Source: an uncultured Pseudorhodobacter sp. (GTDB taxonomy: Bacteria; Pseudomonadota; Alphaproteobacteria; Rhodobacterales; Rhodobacteraceae). Taken from it: 5,453 bases of DNA. The stretch spans positions 1-5,453 of the forward strand of contig CAMFIX010000235.1 in the NCBI GenBank assembly GCA_945952425.1. The letters are read 5' to 3'. The translations under genes were made by a program, and so were the position numbers. How positions within the stretch are numbered: position 1 is the first letter of the stretch; each line of letters starts with the position of its first letter. Shown in pieces: positions 1 through 5,056 of this stretch. The notes beneath the pieces are model-generated. The model made no database searches. It was given only the letters and a program-made list of their open reading frames with translations, and was not told the DNA's origin.

Positions 1-23
1 GATGGGGGCCGACTTGCGCGGGA

Positions 24-380
24 TCAAGTCCCACCGGGAGGCTTCAGGGCGTGAAAGGCCAGGTCGCGGCCCTCGTCGTCCTGGAAGAAGGCCATCCATT
101 CCTCGGTCCCGTCGGGATGGGTATGAATCCGGTGCGGCGCCTGGGTCGTGGCGATCCCCTTCGCCGCCAGCCCGGCATAGGCCGCCGCGATATCGGGCAC
201 CGAGAGATAGAGGATATCGGCCTCGTGCCGGGTGCCGGTTTCGCGCAGCATCAGCCGGGTCGGCCCCAGCGCCAGGAAGGCGAGGCCGGGGAAGGCGTAA
301 AGCTCGGCCACGCCCAGGCGGGCATAGAAAGCGCGGGCGCGGGCGAGGTCTTCGACACGGCGGGAGATCTGGGACAGCAT
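24..380 (-). CDS. VOC family (glyoxalase/bleomycin-resistance fold) protein
   Basis: A 118-residue protein, the usual size for a single-domain vicinal-oxygen-chelate protein. The N-terminal half has the beta-alpha start seen in this fold: RRVEDLARARAFYARLG (residues 7-23), then a strand ending in ALGPTRLML (37-45). The second module has the helix VPDIAAAYAGLAAKG (61-75) and the stretch EEWMAFFQDDEGRDLAFHA (93-111), a variant of the common 'WMAFFRDPEGNTLAL' ending. The usual acidic metal ligand on the last strand is not obvious, because the strand reads DLAFHA, so enzyme activity is uncertain. It may be a binding protein or a divergent enzyme, and the substrate cannot be told. The ATG at 378-380 fits the domain start but has no good Shine-Dalgarno sequence and directly abuts a strong hairpin (381-407). 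It lies 42 bases downstream of the second VOC gene on the same strand and is probably co-transcribed with it. Family is fairly sure; function is not. Confidence 0.85.
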   Translation of the reverse strand: MLSQISRRVEDLARARAFYARLGVAELYAFPGLAFLALGPTRLMLRETGTRHEADILYLSVPDIAAAYAGLAAKGIATTQAPHRIHTHPDGTEEWMAFFQDDEGRDLAFHALKPPGGT

Positions 381-416
381 GGGCCGCAGCCTAGCAGGCG
401 GCGGCCCTTTTGTCTT
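381..416 (+). terminator. Terminator-shaped hairpin facing the plus strand
   Basis: GGGCCGC (381-387) pairs perfectly with GCGGCCC (401-407). An inner GCC/GGC (389-391 with 397-399) extends the stem past one mismatch. On the plus strand it is followed at once by TTTTGTCTT (408-416), the layout of an intrinsic terminator. No plus-strand gene is seen upstream. On the minus strand the same hairpin sits between the two VOC genes, preceded by a run of A and ending directly before the ATG at 380, with no T tract after it. It could stop antisense transcription, or fold in the minus-strand mRNA and affect translation of the downstream VOC gene. Confidence 0.5.
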
Positions 417-422
417 GCGGTC

Positions 423-824
423 TTACTGTACGGCGCCGGGGTCCATCCACATCGGCTCGAACCAGTTGCCATCGGGGTCGCAAAAGGCGCGGCCATACAT
501 GAAGCCCATGTCCTGCACCGCCCGCGGCTCGGTCCCGCCATGGGCCAGCGCGGCCTCGGTCAGCGCATCCACCCCCGCGCGGTCCTCGCAAGAGAGCGAC
601 ACCAGCGCCTGGGCGGTGGCGGCGGGGTCGCCGACGGGCCGGTTGACGAAACTCGCGAAGAAGTCGCGCGACAGGATCATCAGGTAGATCGTTTCGGAGA
701 CGACGACGCAAAGCGCCTGGTCGTTGGAAAACTGCGGGTTGATGGTGAAGCCAAGCCCTTCGTAGAAGCGCCGCGAGCGGGGGATGTCGGCGGAAGGCAG
801 GTTGACGAAGATCATGCGCGGCAT
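423..824 (-). CDS. Predicted lactoylglutathione lyase-like VOC protein
   Basis: A 133-residue glyoxalase-fold protein of the type grouped as predicted lactoylglutathione lyases (COG3607-like, from memory). Signs: the first strand IFVNLPSADIPRSRRFYEGL (residues 5-24); the central RDFFASFVNRPVGD (53-66); the helix AGVDALTEAALAHGG (83-97); and the ending MYGRAFCDPDGNWFEPMWMD (109-128). The Glu in WFEPMW is at the position of the usual C-terminal metal ligand, while the first strand has Asn (VNLP) where glyoxalase I has His or Gln. The substrate is unknown. An ATG at 834-836 would add four residues but has no Shine-Dalgarno. The ATG at 822-824 has GGAG six bases upstream and is preferred; a third in-frame ATG follows at 813-815. 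The gene is first in a likely two-gene unit with the VOC gene at 24-380, and has its own promoter and possible operator upstream. Confidence 0.87.
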   Translation of the reverse strand: MPRMIFVNLPSADIPRSRRFYEGLGFTINPQFSNDQALCVVVSETIYLMILSRDFFASFVNRPVGDPAATAQALVSLSCEDRAGVDALTEAALAHGGTEPRAVQDMGFMYGRAFCDPDGNWFEPMWMDPGAVQ

Positions 825-830
825 CGCGGG

Positions 831-834
831 CTCC
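831..834 (-). promoter_or_regulatory. Shine-Dalgarno that decides the VOC gene start
   Basis: GGAG on the minus strand, six bases before the ATG at 822-824. It overlaps the G of the upstream in-frame ATG (834-836), so ribosomes placed here would choose the inner ATG. The bases before the outer ATG (CGCTAACA) offer no pairing to 16S rRNA. Confidence 0.6.
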
Positions 835-838
835 ATTG

Positions 839-854
839 TTAGCGTATTTGCTAA
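839..854. promoter_or_regulatory. Inverted repeat, candidate repressor operator
   Basis: TTAGC (839-843) and GCTAA (850-854) are perfect inverted half-sites around a six-base AT-rich spacer. The repeat is centred near 846-847, almost on the start predicted (about 848) from the minus-strand promoter at 855-883, where a repressor would block transcription. Size and position resemble operators of small winged-helix repressors such as ArsR-type proteins, but that family assignment is inference and no such regulator is in the window. Confidence 0.45.
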
Positions 855-883
855 GTATTAACCCGAAGGCGGGGGCTTGGCAA
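855..883 (-). promoter_or_regulatory. Sigma70-like promoter for the VOC genes
   Basis: On the minus strand TTGCCA (878-883) and TAATAC (855-860) are separated by exactly 17 bases. The predicted start near 848 gives a leader of about 24 bases before the ATG at 824. The -35 box matches the consensus at five of six positions and the -10 box at three of six. Judged by eye only. Confidence 0.45.
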
Positions 884-904
884 GTGTGCTGGCGGCGGAG
901 CAAG

Positions 905-1591
905 GTGGATGGGTTCAGGGGGGTGGTCTTGCCGGGTTACATTCTTGCCGCCACGCCGCGCAGCGGCAGCACGCTGCTTTGCGCGCTTTTGCGCAGCTCG
1001 GGGGTGGCGGGGCGACCGGAGTCGCTCTTTCGCGCCGAGGATCGGGCGGAATATGCCGCCGAATGGGGGGTGAGCGGCTGGCCCGATTACCTGCGCGCGG
1101 CCGAGACTGCGGCCTATGGCGGGACGGGGCTGGCCGGGGTGCGGCTGATGTGGCCCAGTTGCGCCGAGCTTGAGGGGCTTGGCGTCGATGTCCCGCGGCT
1201 TTACGGGCCGACGCGATTCCTGTTCCTGCAGCGGGGCGATACGGTGGGGCAGGCGGTTTCCTGGGCCAAGGCCGAGATGAGCGGCACCTGGCATCTGGGG
1301 TTTGAGGAGGCCGCGGTGCCCGGCGTGCCGCGCTATGATTTCGCGCGGCTGCAGGCGCTTTGCACCCGGATCGCGGAGGAGAACGCCGCCTGGGAGGCCT
1401 TTTTCGCCCGCCACGCCATCACCCCGCTGCGCATGAGCTACGAGGCCCTGTCGGCCGATCCGGTCGGCATCGCCGAGGGCGCGCTGCGTTTTCTGGGGGT
1501 CGGCACCTGGCAGCCCTTGCAGGCGGGCAATCGCAAGATGGCCGATGCCGAAAGCGCGGATTGGGCGGCGCGCTTCCGGGCCGAAAGCTGA
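905..1591 (+). CDS. Stf0-family sulfotransferase
   Basis: A cytosolic enzyme of the Stf0 sulfotransferase family, which moves a sulfuryl group from PAPS to an acceptor (trehalose in the mycobacterial founder; the acceptor here is unknown). With the start at 905 it is 228 residues. The PAPS 5'-phosphate loop is YILAATPRSGSTLL (12-25). GRPESLF (36-42) carries a Glu where Stf0 proteins have their proposed catalytic acid/base. RFLFLQRGDTVGQAVSWAKA (104-123) supplies the Arg and Ser expected to bind the 3'-phosphate. The end ADAESADWAARFRAES (213-228) matches the family terminus, so the gene is complete at the 3' side. The start is uncertain. GTG 905 has GGAG four bases upstream; GTG 923 and TTG 929 (with a G-rich tract just before) start closer to the P-loop, as is usual in the family. 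It diverges from the VOC unit, and a hairpin follows its stop at once. No sulfation or glycan genes adjoin it. Confidence 0.88.
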   Translation: MDGFRGVVLPGYILAATPRSGSTLLCALLRSSGVAGRPESLFRAEDRAEYAAEWGVSGWPDYLRAAETAAYGGTGLAGVRLMWPSCAELEGLGVDVPRLYGPTRFLFLQRGDTVGQAVSWAKAEMSGTWHLGFEEAAVPGVPRYDFARLQALCTRIAEENAAWEAFFARHAITPLRMSYEALSADPVGIAEGALRFLGVGTWQPLQAGNRKMADAESADWAARFRAES

Positions 1592-1612
1592 ACAGCGGGG
1601 ACGATCCCCTGT
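1592..1612 (+). terminator. Hairpin directly after the sulfotransferase stop
   Basis: GGGGA (1597-1601) pairs with TCCCC (1605-1609) around a CGA loop. ACA/TGT (1592-1594 with 1610-1612) extend the stem across a two-base bulge. It begins at the base after the stop codon and lies before the tRNA promoter. There is no T tract, so it may end transcription weakly or only protect the mRNA 3' end. Confidence 0.4.
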
Positions 1613-1621
1613 CGCAAGGTG

Positions 1622-1650
1622 TTGAGCCCGGCGGGCAGCGGTGCTAAGAC
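1622..1650 (+). promoter_or_regulatory. Promoter of the tRNA-Gly gene
   Basis: TTGAGC (1622-1627) and TAAGAC (1645-1650) are 17 bases apart. The -10 box is preceded by TGC, an extended -10 element. The predicted start near 1657 lies only a few bases before the tRNA 5' end, as is normal for tRNA genes, so the tRNA need not depend on read-through from the sulfotransferase. Confidence 0.5.
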
Positions 1651-1660
1651 GGTCTCGCAC

Positions 1661-1734
1661 GCGGGCGTTGTGTAATGGTAAGACCTTAGCCTTCCAAGCT
1701 AAAGACACGGGTTCGATTCCCGTCGCCCGCTCCA
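1661..1734 (+). tRNA. tRNA-Gly (anticodon TCC)
   Basis: A full cloverleaf can be folded by eye. The acceptor stem GCGGGCG (1661-1667) pairs perfectly with CGCCCGC (1724-1730). The anticodon stem TTAGC (1686-1690) pairs with GCTAA (1698-1702) around the loop CTTCCAA, giving anticodon TCC at 1693-1695. The T stem ACGGG/CCCGT (1707-1711, 1719-1723) holds the TTCGATT loop. The variable loop is four bases. The discriminator is T1731 and CCA is encoded at 1732-1734. It decodes GGA and GGG glycine codons. The D stem (1670-1673 with 1681-1684) has a G-G mismatch at the 12-23 pair; D stems with a mismatch also occur in other bacterial Gly(TCC) tRNAs. No attachment-site repeat or integrase is seen next to it. 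Confidence 0.97.
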
Positions 1735-1765
1735 TCCTCCGCCACATACCCCTTAGGTATCGCCC

Positions 1766-2257
1766 TCAGGCCAGAAGCCGGGCCGCGTCCTTCAGTTTGA
1801 AGCCCTTGCCGCCCAGCGGCTCCCAAAGCGATTGGCCCATCCACAGGGCGAAGAGCATCGGGCCGCCCTCGCTGCGGGCGCCGAGGGCGGTTTCCATGCG
1901 GCTGCGCCAGGCGCCGGCGCGGGCGCGCAGGGCGGCGTCGCGCTGGCTGGCGGCCAGAAGCGCGCACAAAGGCAGGTCGGCGGTCAGCTCGGCCATCAGC
2001 TTCATCAGGCCTTGCGCGCTGCGATCCTCGGCGCTGCTGGCCTCGGTCAGGGCGGCATCCAGCCGCGCCCAGCCCCAATCCAGCGCGGCTTTCAGCATCC
2101 CCTCCAGCCCGCCGTACCGCTGCACGAGCGAGGCCCCGGCCAGCCCGGTCTTGCGCGAGACGGAAGAGAAGGTCACGCCCTTCTCCCCCTCCGCCGCGAT
2201 CAGGGCGAGCACGATGTCATAGACTTGGGAATCGGGCAGGGAACGGGGACGTGCCAT
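1766..2257 (-). CDS. TetR/AcrR-like transcriptional regulator
   Basis: A 163-residue DNA-binding regulator, on the short side for the TetR family. The N-terminal domain runs from residue 8 to about 56: helix PDSQVYDIVLALIAAEG (8-24), then the helix-turn-helix VTFSSVSRKTGLAGASLVQR (28-47) followed by YGGLEGMLKAAL (48-59), which aligns with the 'YxhFxsKexLl' region of TetR proteins. The rest, with MKLMAELTADLPLCALLAAS (85-104) and MLFALWMGQSLW (134-145), is helical and would bind an inducer and form the dimer; the ligand cannot be inferred. ATG 2255-2257 is chosen because the following MARPRSLPDS is a typical regulator N-terminus; a longer in-frame extension to 2332 would run through the upstream hairpin. 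No Shine-Dalgarno precedes this ATG, and the mRNA may be leaderless. It is transcribed toward the tRNA, 31 bases away. Its target is unknown, possibly itself. Confidence 0.85.
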   Translation of the reverse strand: MARPRSLPDSQVYDIVLALIAAEGEKGVTFSSVSRKTGLAGASLVQRYGGLEGMLKAALDWGWARLDAALTEASSAEDRSAQGLMKLMAELTADLPLCALLAASQRDAALRARAGAWRSRMETALGARSEGGPMLFALWMGQSLWEPLGGKGFKLKDAARLLA

Positions 2258-2263
2258 GATAAA

Positions 2264-2295
2264 AGGGTATGCCGCTTTGAGAACATTACAAGGTT
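2264..2295 (-). promoter_or_regulatory. Promoter and possible operator of the TetR-like gene
   Basis: On the minus strand TTGTAA (2286-2291) and TACCCT (2264-2269) are 16 bases apart; the start would fall at or next to the A of ATG 2257, implying a leaderless message. An imperfect palindrome, AACATTACAAGGTT on the plus strand (2282-2295, ten of fourteen positions symmetric), overlaps the -35 box. It could be an autoregulatory TetR site. The patch is visibly AT-richer than its surroundings. Visual evidence only; the -10 match is weak. Confidence 0.35.
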
Positions 2296-2299
2296 TATT

Positions 2300-2329
2300 C
2301 GAAATCCGGGCCGGAAAGCCCCGGCCTGG
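2300..2329 (-). terminator. Intrinsic terminator after the DUF1800-DUF1501 operon
   Basis: On the minus strand the stem CCAGGCCGG (2321-2329) pairs with CCGGCCCGG (2306-2314) around GGCTTT: nine pairs with one G-T. The stem is followed by ATTTCG, a short T-rich tail. It begins six bases after the DUF1501 stop and would separate the operon from the TetR-like gene downstream. Confidence 0.55.
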
Positions 2330-2335
2330 CACCGA

Positions 2336-3502
2336 TCATAGCAGGAAACCGGGGTCGCTGCCCAGATCCAGCCCGGGGAAGACGGTGCTTTCCAGCCCAT
2401 GGGCCTGAACGCCGAACATGGCGCGCAGGGCAAGGGCCGGATAGCTGCGCACATCGGCCGTGGGCAGGAGGTCGCGGTTCTCGAAAAGGTCGCTGTCGCC
2501 GAGGCCGGGCCATTTGCCGAAGACCTGGCCGCCTTTCAGCGCCCCGCCCGCCAGGACCGCCATGCCGCCGGTGCCATGGTCGGTGCCGCCGGTGCCGTTC
2601 TCGCGCGCGGTACGGCCGAATTCGGTGATGCCGATCACCAGCGTCGTGCCCCAGGCGCGGCCAAGCCCGGTCTTGATCGCCAGGATCGCATCCGACAGGC
2701 CTTTCAGCTGGTTCGCCATGGCCTGCTTCTGGTCGCGGTGCATGTCCCAGCCGTTGAAGGAGAAGCTGGCGATCCGCGAGGGGCCCATCAGGCGCTGGGC
2801 GACATAGGTGCCCAGCTGGGCATATTGCATCTTGCCGCTGGGCACGCCGCCTTCCATGCCCGAGGCGGAATTCTCCAGCTTGGTCGCCTCGGCAAAGGGT
2901 TCGGCGAAAAGCGGATCGGCGGCGTTCAGGGCGGCGATCAGCTGGCGGCCCTGGTCCGAGAGCGGGCTTTCGGTGACGGGATACCAGTGGTCGGTCTCGT
3001 TCGCGCCCTCCAGCACCAGAAGCCGCTGCTGGCTGACCGAGACGGCGGTGTCGGGCGTCACGCCCTTGATCAGGCCGATGGCGCGGTTCAGCCAGCCGTC
3101 ATGGGCCGAGGTCAGCGTGCCGTCGCCCGAATCGGTGCCGTTCTCCAGCGCGTCCTGGCCGATGAAATGGCTGCGGCCGTTGCGATAGGGGGTGGCGACG
3201 GCATGGGCGAAGCCAAGCTCTTTCGCCTGCCACAGCGGCAAGAGGTCGGCCGCCGCGGGATGCAGCGTGAAGAAGTCGTTCAGCGCGGGCCCGGGATCGG
3301 CGGCCAGCGTGGGCCGCAGGCCCGCATAGGCCGCATCGCCCACCGGGCGCACCACGTCCAGCCCGTCCATCGCGCCCCTCAGGATGATGACGACCAGGCG
3401 GTTCTCGCTGGGCGCGGCGGCGAAGGTCACCGGGGTCAACAGGGGCGAGGCGGCGACAGAGCAGCCGATCAGGAAGGACCGGCGCGACAAGAGAAGGTCC
3501 AT
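2336..3502 (-). CDS. DUF1501 family protein with Tat signal
   Basis: A 388-residue protein of the DUF1501 family, which is placed near alkaline-phosphatase/sulfatase-fold enzymes; its reaction is not established. The N-terminus has a twin-arginine export motif, SRRSFL (6-11), a hydrophobic stretch IGCSVAASPLLTPV (12-25) and a likely cut near TFAAAP (26-31), so it should be folded in the cytoplasm and exported to the periplasm. Family landmarks in order: LRGAMDGLDVVRP (41-53), RSHF (110-113), FNGWDMHRDQ (249-258), ITEFGRTARENGTGGTDHG (292-310), AGGALKGGQVFGKWPGL (318-334). The Asp, His and Glu residues in these motifs are the best candidates for metal or catalytic ligands. The motif around residues 41-50 does not show the GGPS-type sequence I recall from planctomycete relatives. 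ATG 3502 has GGAG nine bases upstream, inside the end of the DUF1800 gene. It lies five bases after that gene, so translation is probably coupled. A hairpin terminator follows the stop. Confidence 0.93.
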   Translation of the reverse strand: MDLLLSRRSFLIGCSVAASPLLTPVTFAAAPSENRLVVIILRGAMDGLDVVRPVGDAAYAGLRPTLAADPGPALNDFFTLHPAAADLLPLWQAKELGFAHAVATPYRNGRSHFIGQDALENGTDSGDGTLTSAHDGWLNRAIGLIKGVTPDTAVSVSQQRLLVLEGANETDHWYPVTESPLSDQGRQLIAALNAADPLFAEPFAEATKLENSASGMEGGVPSGKMQYAQLGTYVAQRLMGPSRIASFSFNGWDMHRDQKQAMANQLKGLSDAILAIKTGLGRAWGTTLVIGITEFGRTARENGTGGTDHGTGGMAVLAGGALKGGQVFGKWPGLGDSDLFENRDLLPTADVRSYPALALRAMFGVQAHGLESTVFPGLDLGSDPGFLL

Positions 3503-3507
3503 GGGCG

Positions 3508-4851
3508 TTATCTCCGGCTGAAATCGGGCGAGGCGAGAAGGACGGCAAGTCCTTCCCACCTTTGTTCGGCGCCCCCCACGGCGCGGGGCAGCATCGGCTT
3601 GGCCAGGCCCCCCAGCGCGAAATCGGCCAGCGCCACGGGGTCGGATCGGTCGCCCACCGCGCGGGCGAGGTCGACCGCCCAATCGGTGCGGGCGGCGACC
3701 ATCGGCGGGGTCAGCCAGCCGTCGGCCACATCGGGCCAGCCATCGGGGCGGGCGGGCTGCTCGATGGGTTGGCCCATGGTGCGCAGCCGGTCGGGCAGGC
3801 GCATCCCCTCTTTCTTGAAGCCGCGCAGGTTCTGTTCGGTGCCGGTCATGCCGGTCAAACGCAGGCTGGCCACCACGAGTTCCAGGGGAGAGCGCAGCTT
3901 TTGCCGCTCTCCGGCGGCCAGGAGATGGGTCAGCATGGCGCGGTACATCGGCACAAGCTGGGTGTCGTTGTCGGTGCAGGCCTTGGCGATGGCGGCCACC
4001 AGGTCATCGGGCGGCTGGTCGGCGATGAAGTGCCGCGCCATGAAGAAGGCGGTGGCCTGGGCGGTTTCGGGCCGGTGGGCGACGTCTTCGACCAGGCGGT
4101 CGATCTCGTCCTTGCCGGGGTGATAGGCGACGCCCAGGATGTGCTTGACCCCGGGTTCGGCGCGGCCATCCTCGACCCTTGGGCCGTCGGCGTCGTTCTT
4201 CATACCGGCCAAGAGCCGGGCGAGCTCGGTCACATCGGCCTGGGTATAGCCATGGCCCATCGTGTGCAGCTCCAGGAACTCGCGGGCGAGGTTCTCGTTC
4301 AGCCCCTTGCCGCGCTTCAGCCCGATGGGGGAATTCGGCCCGGTCGAGGTGTTCTGGGTCAGGTAGAAGAGCTTGGCCGGATGCCAGAGCGTGGCCTTCA
4401 GAAGATCGGCCAGGCGGCCGCCGATGTTCGGCCGGACCGCCTCGTCGCGGTAGGACTGGATCACGCGGCGCACCGCGTTGCTGTTGGCGGCGACGGTGAT
4501 GCGGTTGCACCAGAAGTTCACCAGCCGCTCGCGGAAGGGGGTCAGCGCCACCGCCGGACGGGCGGCATAGGCGGTCATGTCGTCTTCCTCGATCTGGATC
4601 AGCTGACGGCTTTCGGGGGCGGCCAGCTTGGCGCCCTGCTTGATCAGGCCGTTCTTGTGGTCCTCCTGGTAGATCGCGATCAGGGGGGCGCGGGTGGCGA
4701 GGTCGGGCCGGTCCCAGGCGGCGGCGGCGGGATCGGGCGCCGTCAGCTGGGCCAGCAGCCGGTCGGGATCGAGCCCGCCTTTCGAGGGCGGGCGCCCTGC
4801 CAGCGGGCCGAAACCGAAGCGGATGTCTTCGATCAGACTGGGGGCGTCCAT
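3508..4851 (-). CDS. DUF1800 family protein
   Basis: A 447-residue DUF1800 protein of unknown biochemical role. Landmarks in order: IRFGFG (10-15) at the domain start; FRERLVNFWCNRITV (106-120); the family signature NENLAREFLELHTMG (185-199) with GYTQADVTELARLLAG (201-216); a helical segment with ETAQATAFFMARHFIADQPP (262-281); KLRSPLELVVASLRLTG (318-334); MGQPIEQPARPDGWPD (359-374); and the ending LASPDFSRR (439-447). The domain begins within ten residues of the start and no signal peptide or membrane segment is visible, unlike its Tat-exported partner. ATG 4851 has GGAGG five bases upstream, so the start is firm. It is first in a two-gene operon with DUF1501. Such pairs recur in many bacteria, which suggests a joint function or complex. 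A promoter was not found with confidence in the 205 bases upstream. Confidence 0.93.
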   Translation of the reverse strand: MDAPSLIEDIRFGFGPLAGRPPSKGGLDPDRLLAQLTAPDPAAAAWDRPDLATRAPLIAIYQEDHKNGLIKQGAKLAAPESRQLIQIEEDDMTAYAARPAVALTPFRERLVNFWCNRITVAANSNAVRRVIQSYRDEAVRPNIGGRLADLLKATLWHPAKLFYLTQNTSTGPNSPIGLKRGKGLNENLAREFLELHTMGHGYTQADVTELARLLAGMKNDADGPRVEDGRAEPGVKHILGVAYHPGKDEIDRLVEDVAHRPETAQATAFFMARHFIADQPPDDLVAAIAKACTDNDTQLVPMYRAMLTHLLAAGERQKLRSPLELVVASLRLTGMTGTEQNLRGFKKEGMRLPDRLRTMGQPIEQPARPDGWPDVADGWLTPPMVAARTDWAVDLARAVGDRSDPVALADFALGGLAKPMLPRAVGGAEQRWEGLAVLLASPDFSRR

Positions 4852-4891
4852 GCGATCCTCCGGGGGCGGTGTGGGCCCAGTTGGTCAGGCC

Positions 4892-4920
4892 GACACGACA
4901 AAGCAATGAACAAACGTGTC
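4892..4920. repeat. Spaced inverted repeat upstream of DUF1800
   Basis: GACACG (4892-4897) and CGTGTC (4915-4920) are perfect inverted repeats around a 17-base AT-rich core. The half-site centres are 23 bases apart, about two helical turns, which would suit a dimeric or tetrameric DNA-binding protein; a loose hairpin is the alternative. It lies 41-69 bases before the DUF1800 start, where a promoter would be expected. Confidence 0.35.
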
Positions 4921-4922
4921 AT

Positions 4923-4943
4923 CGCCGCGGTTCCGTCGCGGCG
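4923..4943. repeat. GC-rich hairpin between rnhA and DUF1800
   Basis: CGCCGCG (4923-4929) pairs perfectly with CGCGGCG (4937-4943) around the seven-base loop GTTCCGT. There is no T tract on either strand. It starts two bases after the GACACG/CGTGTC repeat. It may be a structured leader element or a chance fold in GC-rich DNA. Confidence 0.3.
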
Positions 4944-4975
4944 CGGCGCAATTCCGCCGGGGGATCACGAAGGGT

Positions 4976-5018
4976 TGAAAGGAAAGGGCGACGCCGGGTG
5001 CCGGGATTGCCCTTTTCC
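4976..5018 (-). terminator. Candidate rnhA terminator
   Basis: On the minus strand GGAAAAGGGC (5009-5018) pairs with GCCCTTTCC (4981-4989), nine pairs with one bulged A. The loop holds a smaller CCGG-CAC-CCGG hairpin. The stem is followed by TTTCA (4976-4980), a short T-rich tail. It lies 38 bases after the rnhA stop. A second GC hairpin, GGCCC/GGGCC (5028-5032 with 5040-5044), lies between them without a T tract. Confidence 0.45.
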
Positions 5019-5056
5019 GGCATGTCAGGCCCGCGCGCGGGGCCGGTCTGCCCCGG

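Noticed and set aside
1..23. Short stretch after the first VOC gene
   Set aside because: Only 23 bases downstream of the stop; no gene, hairpin with tail, or motif can be supported.
51..842. Plus-strand open frame of 263 codons across the VOC region
   Set aside because: It is a shadow of two VOC genes with recognisable folds on the minus strand, and a terminator-shaped hairpin lies within it.
1686..1702. TTAGC/GCTAA repeat resembling the operator at 839-854
   Set aside because: This copy is the anticodon stem of the tRNA, so its symmetry is explained; the match of half-sites is taken as chance.
1746..1760. ATACC-CCTTA-GGTAT hairpin between the tRNA and the TetR-like gene
   Set aside because: Only five pairs and no T tract on either strand; too weak to call a terminator, although both convergent units should end about here.
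1661..1765. tRNA-Gly as a possible integration site
   Set aside because: No integrase, no repeat of the tRNA 3' end and no cargo-like genes in the window; the neighbour is a regulator with ordinary composition.
2399..4123. Plus-strand open frame of 574 codons
   Set aside because: It runs antisense to the DUF1501 and DUF1800 genes, has low-complexity Ala/Gly/Arg/Gln composition and no recognisable domain. Long antisense frames are expected in GC-rich DNA.
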